A program made the position numbers and the translations under genes. This document shows, in pieces, positions 37,265 to 47,177 of a stretch of DNA of 64,000 bases. The stretch covers positions 1 to 64,000 of the forward strand of contig JAGTPG010000002.1 in NCBI GenBank assembly GCA_018195615.1, read 5' to 3'. The notes below the pieces were generated by a model. That model was not told where the DNA came from and made no database searches. It worked only from the letters and a program-made list of their open reading frames with translations. Source of the DNA: Streptomyces tuirus (GTDB taxonomy: Bacteria; Actinomycetota; Actinomycetes; Streptomycetales; Streptomycetaceae). Position 1 is the stretch's first letter. Each line of letters starts with the position of its first letter.

Positions 37265-37702
37265 TCAGAGGTAACCGTCGATGCGCCACCCTTGCTTGAG
37301 CAGGGCACCCAGCCGAGGGTGTTCCCGCTCGCGCCGCTTGACCGCACGGACTGTGCGTATGACACGAACCAATCCCCACACCCAAGCGGCCAGGGCAACA
37401 GCGAGGGCTGAGTTGACAGCGGTTACTGATAGCAGCGAACCAAAGGCTGCGAACCAGAGCACCAGGATGAACAGGGGCACTCCCGACCACACCAGCAAGG
37501 TCAGGGTGCGGTCCGTCTTTCTGTTCGCCTTCTCGCACGTGGGGCAGCGGGCGAGCGTGGCTGTGTTCTCCCACCAGCTTTCGTATCTGAACACGATCAA
37601 CTCGACCCGTCGCTTGCTCTTCTTCAGGTGGTAGATGACCTTGGCTCCCCGTGAAGCCTTCTCGCCGCACCACCAGCAGATGTCTGGATCGGGTTTACTC
37701 AC
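37265..37702 (-). CDS. Zinc-ribbon-like membrane protein, unknown
   Basis: This 145-residue protein has CWWC (residues 9-12) and CPTC (about 52-55) pairs that could bind zinc, then two transmembrane segments (about 70-90 and 94-114) and a basic, cytoplasmic tail ending RIDGYL. The GTG at 37702 follows a GGGGG ribosome site. Family not recognised. Downstream of it, toward the IS1182 element, is about 200 bases without a recognisable gene; a short frame there (near 37070-37210) may be the start of a gene truncated by the IS. Confidence 0.6.
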   Translation of the reverse strand: MSKPDPDICWWCGEKASRGAKVIYHLKKSKRRVELIVFRYESWWENTATLARCPTCEKANRKTDRTLTLLVWSGVPLFILVLWFAAFGSLLSVTAVNSALAVALAAWVWGLVRVIRTVRAVKRREREHPRLGALLKQGWRIDGYL

Positions 37703-38016
37703 GTGCGTCACCCCCGTAACCGCGTGCCATCTTCCTGCCCCGCAGCGTCGGCTCTCAAGACCGGAGCGGTACCCAGAGCGGCGCCCTCGCTTGCCGGTGC
37801 GCCACTGCATATGATCCCCTGCCTGAGAGAAGTGCCGGGGTGCTGGCGGACCGGATGGGCACCGCGCTCTATGATCGCTCCCAGGTCTGTCTCGCAGATC
37901 AGTGGGCGGCCGTGCGCGGGGATGCATCGCAGGGTGGCGGAGGAACGCTCGTGGGGGGCTCTTCGGGCGGTGGGCGCGCAGCCTGCGGTGATCTACGAAA
38001 CGGACCCCCGGGGGGG
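37703..38016. other. Intergenic stretch, no gene recognised
   Basis: No coding sequence with family resemblance. It contains the promoter side of the zinc-ribbon membrane protein. Confidence 0.35.
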
Positions 38017-38657
38017 TCAGGCCCTGCTCAGCTTGGCGATCCGCAGCCCGTGCTCAGCGGCGTGCTCGTGCCCTGTTTTCATCGAGTCTTCGGCCAGCTC
38101 TCGCAGGTGCGCCATCTCCGGGTTCCAGAAGGCGTGGGTCAGTTCCGCCTCGGCGATGTGCAGGTCGAGGCCGAAGACGTCGGTCAGGATCGTGCGCAGG
38201 TAGGGCGTGGCGTGGTCCCAGCCCTCCTTCGGGCTGCCGGGGCCGTAGCCGCCGCCCCGGCTCAGCGTCAGGACGGCCGGCTTGCCCTTGAGCGGCCAGT
38301 CACCGTGCACCCCCAGGCGGGGGTGATTCAGGATCAGGTCGAGCCAGGTCTTGACCTGTGCCGGGACATTCCAGTTGTACATCGGCACCGCGAACAGGAA
38401 GGCGTCGGCCTCGAGGAGTTCCGCGCCGAGACGGTCGAGGAGCTCGCGCGCCTCCTGCGGGGCCGGTGCGGACGGGTTGACGACGGCGCCGGCAAGCGCG
38501 GTCCACGCGTCCCGGGTAGCGGCCGGAGTCCAAGGTCACGCCGGGTCACGACACCGTCGGGGTGCTCAGTGAGCCACGCCTGCTCGGCGGTGTCGGCGAG
38601 GGCGCGGCTCACCGATCCTTCGGTACGGATGCTCGCGTCGAGACGGAACAGGTTCAC
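38017..38657 (-). CDS. azoR: FMN-dependent NADH:azoreductase
   Basis: With one G added near 38534 the product is 213 residues, the family length. It has the flavodoxin-like N-terminus LFRLDASIRTEGSVSR for FMN phosphate, AVPMYNWNVPAQVKTWLD and TLSRGGGYGPGSPKEGWDH, all hallmark AzoR segments. AzoR reduces quinones and azo compounds by two electrons using NADH and protects against thiol-reactive stress. The GTG at 38657 follows GGAGG. It is divergent from a MarR gene 314 bases away, the usual arrangement for quinone-responsive control. Confidence 0.85.
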
Positions 38658-38693
38658 GGTGCGGTACCTCCACATAGCTTCTGCTGAGATGCA

Positions 38694-38935
38694 GATAGTA
38701 TGCATCACAGAACATCTGTCGGCAAGAGTTTCACTGCGCACGCCAGCCTGATCCCGACTGGGCACCGGGGCCGCGCTTGACGCGAACGGCGAGGCCAGGC
38801 CGCCCGGAGGTCCGGGCGAGAAGCAGGCGCATCAGCCGCGCCGAGCTGCGGCCCGCCACCCGCTGCGTCATCGCGGAACCGGAACACCCCGCCTCCCGGA
38901 ACGCTATGTCGGCAAGATGTTCTGCTAACGCGACT
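38694..38935. promoter_or_regulatory. azoR-marR intergenic region with inverted and repeated motifs
   Basis: ATGCA/TGCAT flank seven bases at about 38690-38706. AGAACATCT and TGTCGGCAAGA occur at about 38707-38724, and the same two motifs recur at about 38908-38928 with AGAACAT inverted. Such repeated dyads between a MarR gene and its target are candidate operators for both promoters. Confidence 0.5.
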
Positions 38936-38971
38936 ATCTGTAGCCATGCCGAAAAGTGCTACGGTGATGTG

Positions 38972-39459
38972 ATGTCCTCTGAACCCCGCGGCCGAGCGAG
39001 CAGCAGCGCCGAATGCCTCGCCTTGGACAACGACCTGGTTTGGGCCATTCGCATGATCTCGGGGGCGCTCCGCCGCGCCGCCGCCGACGCCTCGCAGACG
39101 CTGCCCGGAGGATCACGCGCCTACTTGGTGCTCGTCGCATTGGCCGAGGCCGGGGACAAACCCCCACGCAACTCGAACTGGCCGGCCAGGTCGGTCTCGA
39201 CCGAACGGTGATGACCTACCTTCTCGACGACCTGGAGGGGCAGGGTCTGCTGTCGCGACGCCCGAACCCGCAGGACCGGCGTGCTCGCCACGTGATCCTG
39301 ACGGACGAAGGCCGATCACAACTGCAGCGCATGCGAACCGATGTCGCGGCTGCCGAAGAACGGCTGCTCGTGGAGTTGAGCGAAGAACAGCGGACCCAGT
39401 TCCGGCACCTCCTGACCCGGGTTGCGCTCACCGCCCAGCGAGGCACCGGCAAGGGCTGA
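38972..39459 (+). CDS. MarR-family transcriptional regulator
   Basis: With one C added near 39168 the product is 162 residues. It shows the MarR winged helix: TQLELAGQVGLDRTVMTYLLDDLE, then the wing LLSRRPNPQDRRARHVILTDEG and a C-terminal dimerisation helix. It probably represses azoR and itself until a quinone-like ligand binds. The ATG at 38972 follows GGTGATGTG. Confidence 0.8.
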
Positions 39460-39982
39460 GGTGCGCGCTGCTTCCGCTTCGGAGACAACGCCCGAAGTGC
39501 GGGACGCAGCCGTTGGCGCATCGCCGACCCTGACCGCGCCCCGCCGCCTTGCGGTACTGGGATCGGCCAGGCGGTTGTCTACCGTTTCCGCCGCGAGGAG
39601 CCAAGCTCCTGCTCACCGGACGACGACCCGAGCTGACGAACCAGACCATGCACTCCGCCGCTAAGGGGTCCTTGCACCATGCCCGCCCGGACCACGCAGC
39701 CTGATCGGACACTCATAGCGCAAGAACCCCTTTACTCCAAAGGGACACACCCTGAGCGCCGTCGCTCCCACCTGTCCTTCCGGAGCGGGGCGACTCCTAC
39801 TCGAGTACCAGCCGGTCCCGTCGTTTTCGCTTCTCAGGTGCCCTGCTCGTCCAGTACGAGATCACTAGCCTGGACACACGCCACAGGGCACCACGGGCGG
39901 ATCCGGCAGAGCAGGGCGTTGCGCAGGTGACCGCCCCTCGAAGCGGCGAGCCCGGCGCACCATCCCACCGAACGGAGCTGTC
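39460..39982. other. Intergenic stretch, no gene recognised
   Basis: No convincing gene between the MarR gene and the esterase gene. The part at 39840-39980 probably carries the esterase promoter and leader. Confidence 0.35.
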
Positions 39983-40910
39983 ATGTCCCTCCTCGCCCGG
40001 CCGGCGCTGGCCTCCCCGCCGCCAAAGTGATGCAGCGTCTGAACGCCCTGCTGTCGGACCGACATGTCGCGTCCTCCCTGCACAAGCGCTATCCGGAATA
40101 CCCCAGGAACACCCACGAGCTGACCATCCCGACCTCCGTCGCCCCGGCCCGCGCTGTCGTGTACGTACCTGACCGTCCCGCCGACGCGCCTTTGCCGCCC
40201 GTCCATGTGAACTTCCATGGTGGCGGCTTCGTGCTGCCGCCTGTCGAGCTGGACGACCCGCTGTGCCGTTTCCTCGCGGCCGAAGCGGGTGCGGTGGTGG
40301 TGAACGTGGACTACGTCGTCGCACCACAGCACCCATTTCCCGCGCCGCCTCACCAGGCGTACGACGTCGTCGAGTGGGTCGCCGCACATGGTGGCGAGCA
40401 CGGCTGGGACGGCGGCCTGCTCACAGTGGGAGGCCAGAGCGCCGGAGGGGCCCTCGCGGCGGCCGTGGCCCGTCAGGCACTGGAAAAGGGAGGTCCCTCC
40501 ATCGCTCTGCAGATCCTGCACTATCCCCCTCTGGACCTCGTCACCCATGCCAGGGACAAGCGCTCGGTCATCGCCAAGCCGCTGCTGCGCCCATGGATGG
40601 CGGACATTTTCGATACCTCCTACGTACCGGACCCGACGTTGCGCAGCGACCCCCTGGTCTCCCCGCCCATGCCTCCGACACGGCCGACCTGACCGGTATC
40701 GCCCCCGCCTTCGTCATCACGCCGGAGCACGACCTCCTCCGTGCGGAGGGCACTCGCTACGCCGAGCGGCTGCGCGGCGTCAGGGCTCTCTACGACCACA
40801 GCGACGTGCCGGGTGCCGACCATGGCTACGACCAGAACGACGCCGAAACAGCCAGGGATGTCTACGGTCTGATGGCCCAGCACATGCGTCAAGCCGTGTA
40901 CCCCGACTGA
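39983..40910 (+). CDS. HSL-family esterase/lipase (alpha/beta hydrolase)
   Basis: With one G added near 40001 and one C near 40668 the product is 309 residues. It has the HSL-family oxyanion motif HGGGF, the nucleophile elbow GGQSAGG, the acid in ITPEHDLLRAEG and the His in PGADHGYD, so the catalytic triad is complete. It hydrolyses short-chain esters; natural substrate unknown. The ATG at 39983 has GGAG upstream. A perfect terminator follows the stop. Confidence 0.82.
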
Positions 40911-40938
40911 TCGCGTACCGCCCGACCGGAATCGATGA

Positions 40939-40980
40939 GTGGGGTACCAGCCGACTGCTCCTGGCTGGTACCCCACTTGT
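40939..40980. terminator. Bidirectional hairpin terminator
   Basis: GTGGGGTACCAGCC and GGCTGGTACCCCAC form a perfect 14-base stem around a 10-base loop, followed on the plus strand by TTGTATTTAT. It lies between the convergent esterase and AI-2E-family genes and can serve both. Confidence 0.9.
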
Positions 40981-40995
40981 ATTTATATGCGCGGG

Positions 40996-42240
40996 TCAGG
41001 CTCCGGACAGTGTTCCCTTGAACCTGCGTGGCAGGCTCGACGGCTCCTTCATGGCCGCGACGCCTACCGGTCGCCGAGACCGGCGTCCCGGGCGTCGCGG
41101 CGGCTCGTCCTCACCTGAACGGGAGTCGTCGACGGCCTCGGTCTCGGGCGCCTTGGCAGCAGTCGGTGTCTCCTCGTACCGGCCCCGCAGCTCCGACAGG
41201 ACTCCGAATACCGCCGCGGTCATGGGCACGGATAGGAGCATGCCGAGGACTCCGGCGACCGAGGCGCCAGCAGTGAGGGCCACCAGGATCACGGCGGGGT
41301 GCATCTGCAGGGTGCGGCTCTGGATCATCGGCTGCAGCACATTGCCTTCGAGGAGCTGCACCATGAAGACGACGCCCAAGACCCACAGCGCGGTGCCGAG
41401 ACCGCCGTCGGCGAAGGCGACCAGGACCGCGACCGCGCCGGACAGGAGCGCGCCCAGGTACGGGATGTACGCACCGATGAACACCAGGGCCCCGAGCCCG
41501 ACCGCGCCCGGTACGCCCAGGACGAGCAGACCCACGGTGATGCAGACGGCGTCGATGAAGGCGACGATCGTGGTGCCGCGCATGAAGCCCTCGATCGCCT
41601 GGAAGGCGCGACGGGCCATCACCTCGAGAGTCTCACCGGAGCCCCGGGGTGCGAGCGAGTGCAGTGCGGCGACGGCCCGGTCGGAGTCACGCAGGAAGAA
41701 GAACATGAGCAGGATCGCGAGTGTGCCCGTCGCGGCCATTTCGACGACCACGCTCACGCCGCTCAAGAGGCCGTTGACGGCGGTGCCGCCGAACTTCGAC
41801 AGCAGGTCCTTGGCGTTCGCGGCGAGATCGTCCAGGGATGTCCCTGCCAGGCCGAACCGCTCCTCGATCGACGCGGCCGCGTCGCGCAGGGAGGAGATGA
41901 TCTGGTCACCGGTGTCGATGAGGGCGATCACCACGATGTACGCGGACCCGCCCATGACCACGCCGACGGCGGCGCAAGTCAGCCCGGCGGCGAGCGACTT
42001 GTTGATCCTCATCGCGATCAGCCGGCGATAGAGCGGGCCGAGCAAGGCAGTGCCGAGCAGCGCGAGCAGAACCGGCGTCACGACGGTCTCGAACGCTACA
42101 CAGAACCACACCACCACGGAGATGACACCGCTGACGAGGAGGATCAGCGCGCTCCCCACGGCCACGCGCCGGGCGATCCCGGGAAGTGGGTCGTGCCGGT
42201 GGTTCGTCCGGCGCCGGTCGGGCCATGCCTGTCTGTTCAT
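40996..42240 (-). CDS. AI-2E family transporter (UPF0118/PerM-like)
   Basis: The 414-residue membrane protein has eight or so hydrophobic segments with the family pattern: two helices near the N-terminus, a long extracytoplasmic helical stretch (about 110-190) and a C-terminal bundle containing the family motif IGAYIPYLGALLSG and LEGNVLQPMIQS. Members include the E. coli quorum-signal exporter TqsA and Na/H antiporters, so the substrate is not predictable. The acidic and basic C-terminal tail (GEDEPPRRPGRRSRR) is cytoplasmic. The ATG at 42240 was chosen because the upstream extension has no membrane character. Confidence 0.88.
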   Translation of the reverse strand: MNRQAWPDRRRTNHRHDPLPGIARRVAVGSALILLVSGVISVVVWFCVAFETVVTPVLLALLGTALLGPLYRRLIAMRINKSLAAGLTCAAVGVVMGGSAYIVVIALIDTGDQIISSLRDAAASIEERFGLAGTSLDDLAANAKDLLSKFGGTAVNGLLSGVSVVVEMAATGTLAILLMFFFLRDSDRAVAALHSLAPRGSGETLEVMARRAFQAIEGFMRGTTIVAFIDAVCITVGLLVLGVPGAVGLGALVFIGAYIPYLGALLSGAVAVLVAFADGGLGTALWVLGVVFMVQLLEGNVLQPMIQSRTLQMHPAVILVALTAGASVAGVLGMLLSVPMTAAVFGVLSELRGRYEETPTAAKAPETEAVDDSRSGEDEPPRRPGRRSRRPVGVAAMKEPSSLPRRFKGTLSGA

Positions 42241-42433
42241 GGACGCGCCCGTGCTCCTGATCACCGGACGCCCTCGGTGTACCGGTCTCCGCCGCCGGCT
42301 CCGCGCTGCTCCGGGAGAGACTCTTCGGGGCTCCCCTACGTGCATGCTCACTGTGTTCTTCTCCGCTCGCACAGGGCCGAATCCGGCGACCACGGCCCTT
42401 TTCTGGCTTCGTGAACGACACCGCGCCGGTTAC

Positions 42434-43089
42434 TCATGCCGGCCGTACGAGCCCCACGTCGTAGGCGAAGATGACCGCCTGGACCCGGTCCCGGGCACCG
42501 ATCTTGGCGAGGATGCGGCTGACGTGAGACTTGACGGTGGTTTCGGCCAGGTGAAGGTGTTCGGCGACCTCCGCGTTGCTGCAGCCGGTGGCGACCGCGG
42601 TGAGAACCTCGATCTCGCGTCCGGTGAGGGCTTCCAGCTGCCGCACCTGTTCGGGGTGTGGCCGGGCAGGCGCGTGGTGAAGGCGTCGATGAGTTTGCGG
42701 GTCAGCCCGGGTGAGATGACGGCGTCCCCGGCGGCGACCGCGCGGACACCGGCGAGGAGTTCTTCGGGCAGGGCGTCCTTGAGGAGGAAGCCGCTGGCTC
42801 CGGCGCGCAGGGCGTCGTAGGCGTATTCGTCCAGATCGAAGGTGGTCATGACCAGCACGCGGGAGCGGCCACCGGAGGAGACGATGCGTCGGGTCGCCTC
42901 GATGCCGTCCATGCCGGGCATGCGTACGTCCATGAGGACGACGTCCGGGTTGAGTTCGGCCGTCATGCGTACCGCTTCGGCGCCGTGCGTGGCCTCGCCG
43001 ACGACGGTCAGGTCGGGGTGCTGTTCCATGAGCATGCTGAAGCCGAGGCGTTGCAGGGCCTGGTCGTCGACGATGAGGACAGTGGTCAT
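42434..43089 (-). CDS. NarL/LuxR-family response regulator
   Basis: With one C added near 42656 the product is 218 residues. The receiver domain has DD at 8-9, the phospho-acceptor Asp in [13 protein letters not shown] (about residue 54), Thr in [10 protein letters not shown] and Lys in [10 protein letters not shown]. The C-terminal LuxR helix-turn-helix reads [35 protein letters not shown]. The start overlaps the stop of the kinase gene (ATGA), as in most Streptomyces pairs of this type. Confidence 0.88.
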
Positions 43090-44398
43090 GCCGGGTGCTT
43101 CTCCGTAGGCGTGTGGGTGGGTGGGGTGAGGTGCAGTTCCGCTCGTACGCTCCAGCCGCCCCGGGAGTTCGGTCCCGCCGTCACGGTCCCCTGGTAGAGC
43201 GAGGCGCGCTCGCGCATACCGAGGAGCCCCTGTCCACCGTCGTTGCGAGGGCGCGTGCGTGGCGTACGTGAGGGGCCGCTGTCCTCGACAGCGACACGTA
43301 CCGCGTGGGAGGTCGCCGTGACGGCCACGTCGATCGTCGTGGCGAGAGAGGAGTGCTTGAGGGTGTTGGTCAGTGCTTCCTGAACGATGCGGTAGACGGT
43401 GAGTTGGAGTCCTGCGGGGAGGTCGGTGAGGTCCCCCTCGGTGTGCGGGGTCACGGTGGGGCCGGCGGCCCGGACCCTTTCCAGGAGGGCGTCGAGGTCG
43501 GTCAGGCCGGGCTGAGGTGCCAGCGGGGAGTCGCAGGACGCGGTGGCGTTCTCGCGGAGGGTGCCGAGGAGTCGGCGCAGATCCGCCAGAGCGCCACGAC
43601 CGCTGTCGGCGATGATCTGCAGTGTCTCGGCGCCTCGTTTGGGTGAGGCCTCGGCCAGCCCGGCAGCGCCGTCGGCGAGACCGACCATCACGGAGAGGGT
43701 GTGGCCGAGGATGTCGTGCATCTCGCGGGAGATGCGAGCCCGCTCCGCCGCTTCCGCGAGCCGGGCCCGCTGGTCCCGCTCCACCTCCAGCCGCACCGCC
43801 CGGTCGTGCAGAGCGGTGATGTACAGGCGCGCCACCCGGCCGCCCAGCCCCAGTCCCGCCATCGCGATCATGCAAAGCATCAGCATGACGGCCAGCGAGA
43901 CGGCGGTGGTGATGCGCTTCAGCTGCACGTCGGAGGAGAAGGCGAGGATGGTGATCACCGTCTGGGGTACGGCGACCGACACGGCCCCGGTCAGCGCCAG
44001 GGGGGTGGCGAAGCGGGCCAGGTTGTACAGCATGATCAGCTGGGCGAGGAAGTGCGCGTGCGTCAGCACCCCGGACGCGGCCTCCGCCACGGAGAAGCCC
44101 GTGACGACGGCGAACACCAGAACAGGACGGCTCTGGCGCCACAGCAGCGGGACGGTGATTCCGCCAGCAGGAGCAGTGAGACCGGGAGAGCGGGTCCGGA
44201 TGCGGGGTACTCCAGCAGGGGCTGGGGGCCGAGCGCGGCGCACAGGATCGGCATGCCCCACCTCCTGACGTGGGGATGCGCCTGGTCCGCCCGCCCCACC
44301 GAGGCCAGCAGGGTCAGGAGCCGGACTACAGTGCGGTCCTCCGAGCTGCCCAGCAGGGTGCCGGGGTCGACGATGTGGTCCTTCGATGCTGAGGTCAC
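43086..44398 (-). CDS. Sensor histidine kinase (NarX/DesK type)
   Basis: With one G added near 44162 the product is 437 residues. It has several N-terminal transmembrane segments, the HisKA_3 dimerisation motif [21 protein letters not shown] with the phosphorylated His, and a C-terminal ATPase domain with [12 protein letters not shown] (N box) and [11 protein letters not shown] (G box). It phosphorylates the adjacent response regulator. The likely start is the GTG at 44398, preceded by GGAGA. The MMPL transporter gene directly upstream may be a target or a co-inherited partner. Confidence 0.85.
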
Positions 44399-44425
44399 GG
44401 CGTGTGTCTCCGAGGTACCGGCGGA

Positions 44426-44465
44426 CCGTCCGTCGGCCCTTGGGGGAGTAAGGGCCGACGGACGG
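44426..44465 (-). terminator. Hairpin terminator after the MMPL gene
   Basis: CCGTCCGTCGGCCCTT and AAGGGCCGACGGACGG make a perfect 16-base stem with an 8-base loop, between the MMPL stop and the kinase start. Confidence 0.88.
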
Positions 44466-44530
44466 GAACTGAAGGGGCGGCTCCCACTCTGTGGGTCACG
44501 TGCGCCGGCCCACTGTAAGCGGCGCGGTGG

Positions 44531-46789
44531 TCAGTCCTGGCCCCGGCGGGCGGGCTCGAGCGGCCTGTCCTGAGTGCTTCCCGGCCCGACTTCCTCGTCC
44601 CGCCCTGTCGTGGCGGTCGGCCTGTCCAGGACATGGCGCAGCTTCTCGCCCTCGACGTCCACGTTGGGCAGGATTCGGTCCAGCCACTGAGGCAGTGCCC
44701 AGGCCCTGCGGCCCAGCAGGGCCATGACCGCAGGCACGATCGTCATGCGGACCACGAAGGCGTCGAAGAGTACAGCCGATGCGAGCCCCAGACCGATCGA
44801 CTTGATCAGTGCGGCGTCGGCGAGCAGGAATCCGGCGAAGACGGAGATCATGATGATCGCCGCGGCCGTCACCACACGTGCACCGTGCCGGAAGCCCGCG
44901 ACCACCGCCTCGGTGGGCTCGGCACCGTGGACGTACTCCTCCCGCATCCGGGTGACGAGGAAGACCTGGTAGTCCATGGCGAGGCCGAAGACCACGCCGA
45001 TCATGAAGATCGGCATCACGCTCACGATGGGCGCGGTGGTGTCGACGCCGAAGATGTCCTTGAGCCAGCCCCACTGGAAGACAGCGACGAGGACTCCCAG
45101 AGTCGCCGTCACGCTGAGCAGGAATCCCAGCGTCGCCTTCAGGGGCACCAGGATGGAGCGGAACACAAGCAGTAGAAGGATCACGGCCAGGCCGACGACC
45201 GCCGAGAGGTAGGGCACGAGGGCTTCGCTGAGCTTGTCGGAGACGTCGATGTTCAGGGCTGTCGTGCCGGTGATCACGACCTCCGCGTCCGTGGCCTTCT
45301 GCACGGCCGGGGCGGTGGTGTCACGGATCTCCCCGACCAGGTCCACCGTCTTCTGGCTGTTCGGGGGAGTCTTCGGGACGGCCCGGATCAGGGCCACGTC
45401 ACCCGAGGTGTTGAACACGGCCGGGCTCACGGAGGCGACGTCGGGCAGCTTGCCCAGCGCCGTGACCGTTTCCCCGGCGGCGGCCTTCGGGTCCTTGCTG
45501 TGCCGAGCGTCGACGACGACCGTGAGCGGGCCGTTGTACCCCGGGCCGAATCCCTTGCTCAGCGTGGAGTAGGCGACCCGCTGGGTGCTGCCGGGAGGGG
45601 CCGTGCTGTCATCGGGCATGCCCAGGTGCATCGCGAACGCCGGGGCGGACAGCACGCCGAGGAGGGCGACCGAGGCGAGGAGCGCCCGCCAGGGGTGGCG
45701 GATGACGTGCCGTACCCAGCGCACGCCCATCGGCTCGCCCTCGCCGCGCTCCAGCGCCCGCATACGCTTGGTCTGGAGGTTGCCCTTCATGACGCGTATT
45801 CCGGCGAAGCCCAGTACCGCGGGCAGCAGGGTCAGCGCGACGGCCACGGCCACGACGACCGCGAACGCCGCCGCCAGGCCCACGTCGGACAGCAGGCGAA
45901 TGCCGACGACGCTGAGTCCCGCCAGCGCGATGACCACGGTCAGGCCGGCGAACACGACCGCTGAACCGGCCGTCCCCAGGGCTCGGCCGCAGGCGTCCTC
46001 GGGTTCGTGGCCCTCCCTGATCTCACTGCGGTAGCGGGAGACGATGAACAGGGCGTAGTCGATGGCGACCGCCAGGCCCAGCATCAGCGCGAGCGTCGAC
46101 GCGGAGGAACTCATGTCCCAGATCGCGGTCGCGATGGTGATCGACAGGATGGCGATGATGACGCCCAGAAGCGCGGTCAGGAGCGGCAGGCCGGCGGCGA
46201 GCAGGGAGCCGAAGGTGATCACCAGCGCCACGGCGGCCACCGCGAGACCGATCAGCTCAGCGGCCTTCGCGCCTTCCTTCTCGTTGACGGCATTGCCGCC
46301 CAGGCTGACCGCCAGGCCCGCTTTCTCGCCCTTGTCGGCGACGGCGTGCAAAGCGTCCCGTGCCTCGGTGGTGAGGTCGGCCTGGGCGACCTTGTACGTC
46401 ACCTGGGCGCAGGTGATGGTGCCGTCCTGGCTGATCAGACGACTGGTGTAGGGATCACTGACGTTCGCCACCTGGGGAGCCTGCTTGAGGTCGGCGATCA
46501 GTGACTCGATCTCGGTCTTGTCGGCGCCGGACGTCAGCTTCTGCCCGTCGAGGGCTTCGAAGACGACTCGGGCGGTGGCGCCCGAGGCGGACGCCTGGGG
46601 GAACTCGTTGTCGAGCAGGTCCAGCGCTTTCTGCGACTGGGTGCCGGGGATGGTGAACTGGTCCGACGTCTTGCCGGACACGCTCGCGGAGCCGATGCCG
46701 ACGACCGCCATGACGACGATCCACAGCATCACCACGAGGCGTCGTCGTCTGAAGGCGAACCGGCCGAGACTGTAGAGGAAGGTGGCCAC
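44531..46789 (-). CDS. MMPL-family RND transporter
   Basis: This 752-residue protein has the typical two-fold MMPL layout: helix 1 near the N-terminus (RRRLVVMLWIVVMAVVGIG), a large extracytoplasmic domain, a helix cluster with ALMLGLAVAIDYALFIVSRYR, and the same pattern repeated in the second half with GVVFGLAMDYQVFLVTRMREE; the D-Y motifs are the proton-relay residues. Actinobacterial MMPL proteins move lipids, siderophores or drugs out of the cell. The GTG at 46789 follows GGGAG. A C-terminal charged tail (DEEVGPGSTQDRP) is cytoplasmic. Confidence 0.9.
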   Translation of the reverse strand: MATFLYSLGRFAFRRRRLVVMLWIVVMAVVGIGSASVSGKTSDQFTIPGTQSQKALDLLDNEFPQASASGATARVVFEALDGQKLTSGADKTEIESLIADLKQAPQVANVSDPYTSRLISQDGTITCAQVTYKVAQADLTTEARDALHAVADKGEKAGLAVSLGGNAVNEKEGAKAAELIGLAVAAVALVITFGSLLAAGLPLLTALLGVIIAILSITIATAIWDMSSSASTLALMLGLAVAIDYALFIVSRYRSEIREGHEPEDACGRALGTAGSAVVFAGLTVVIALAGLSVVGIRLLSDVGLAAAFAVVVAVAVALTLLPAVLGFAGIRVMKGNLQTKRMRALERGEGEPMGVRWVRHVIRHPWRALLASVALLGVLSAPAFAMHLGMPDDSTAPPGSTQRVAYSTLSKGFGPGYNGPLTVVVDARHSKDPKAAAGETVTALGKLPDVASVSPAVFNTSGDVALIRAVPKTPPNSQKTVDLVGEIRDTTAPAVQKATDAEVVITGTTALNIDVSDKLSEALVPYLSAVVGLAVILLLLVFRSILVPLKATLGFLLSVTATLGVLVAVFQWGWLKDIFGVDTTAPIVSVMPIFMIGVVFGLAMDYQVFLVTRMREEYVHGAEPTEAVVAGFRHGARVVTAAAIIMISVFAGFLLADAALIKSIGLGLASAVLFDAFVVRMTIVPAVMALLGRRAWALPQWLDRILPNVDVEGEKLRHVLDRPTATTGRDEEVGPGSTQDRPLEPARRGQD

Positions 46790-47177
46790 AGCGGTACTCC
46801 CACCTGGGAAAACAACGGGACGGATGACGAGAACTGGGTGGGTCTGCGTGACCCGGCCATCAAAACTAGGCGCGGAAATCCGCCCACCCACGGCACCGGG
46901 GAAGCGAATACGCCGGTGCCGCCTCATACTCCGGTACTGGTCGCCCTCCTCCCGAAGCACGCGGAGTACTTCGCCACGACAGCGCCCACCCAGGGCCAGG
47001 GGCCCCTCGCACAGCCTGTCCGCCGTGAGTGCGGGGTTTCGGAGAGGTTCTGCGAGTTCTCCGGGAGTTCTCTGGGGTTCTCTGGGAATCCGCGGCGGAG
47101 GCCTCGGGCGGAGCGTCCGGCTGGACGAGCCGGACGCTTCGACTGCCAGAGATCTCCCAGGATCTTGTGGTGTGTGG
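46790..47177. other. Intergenic region with a hairpin and short GTTCTC-type repeats
   Basis: No gene. A GCGTCCGGCT/AGCCGGACGC hairpin at about 47115-47140 lies past the stop of the short-chain dehydrogenase gene and is its likely terminator. GTTCTCTGGG occurs twice in succession near 47065-47085, with related GTTCT units just before. Confidence 0.5.

Noticed and set aside
42430..44142. A 570-residue minus-strand frame containing the response regulator with a long N-terminal extension
   Set aside because: The extension is out-of-frame translation of the histidine kinase gene. The kinase and regulator are separate, overlapping genes.
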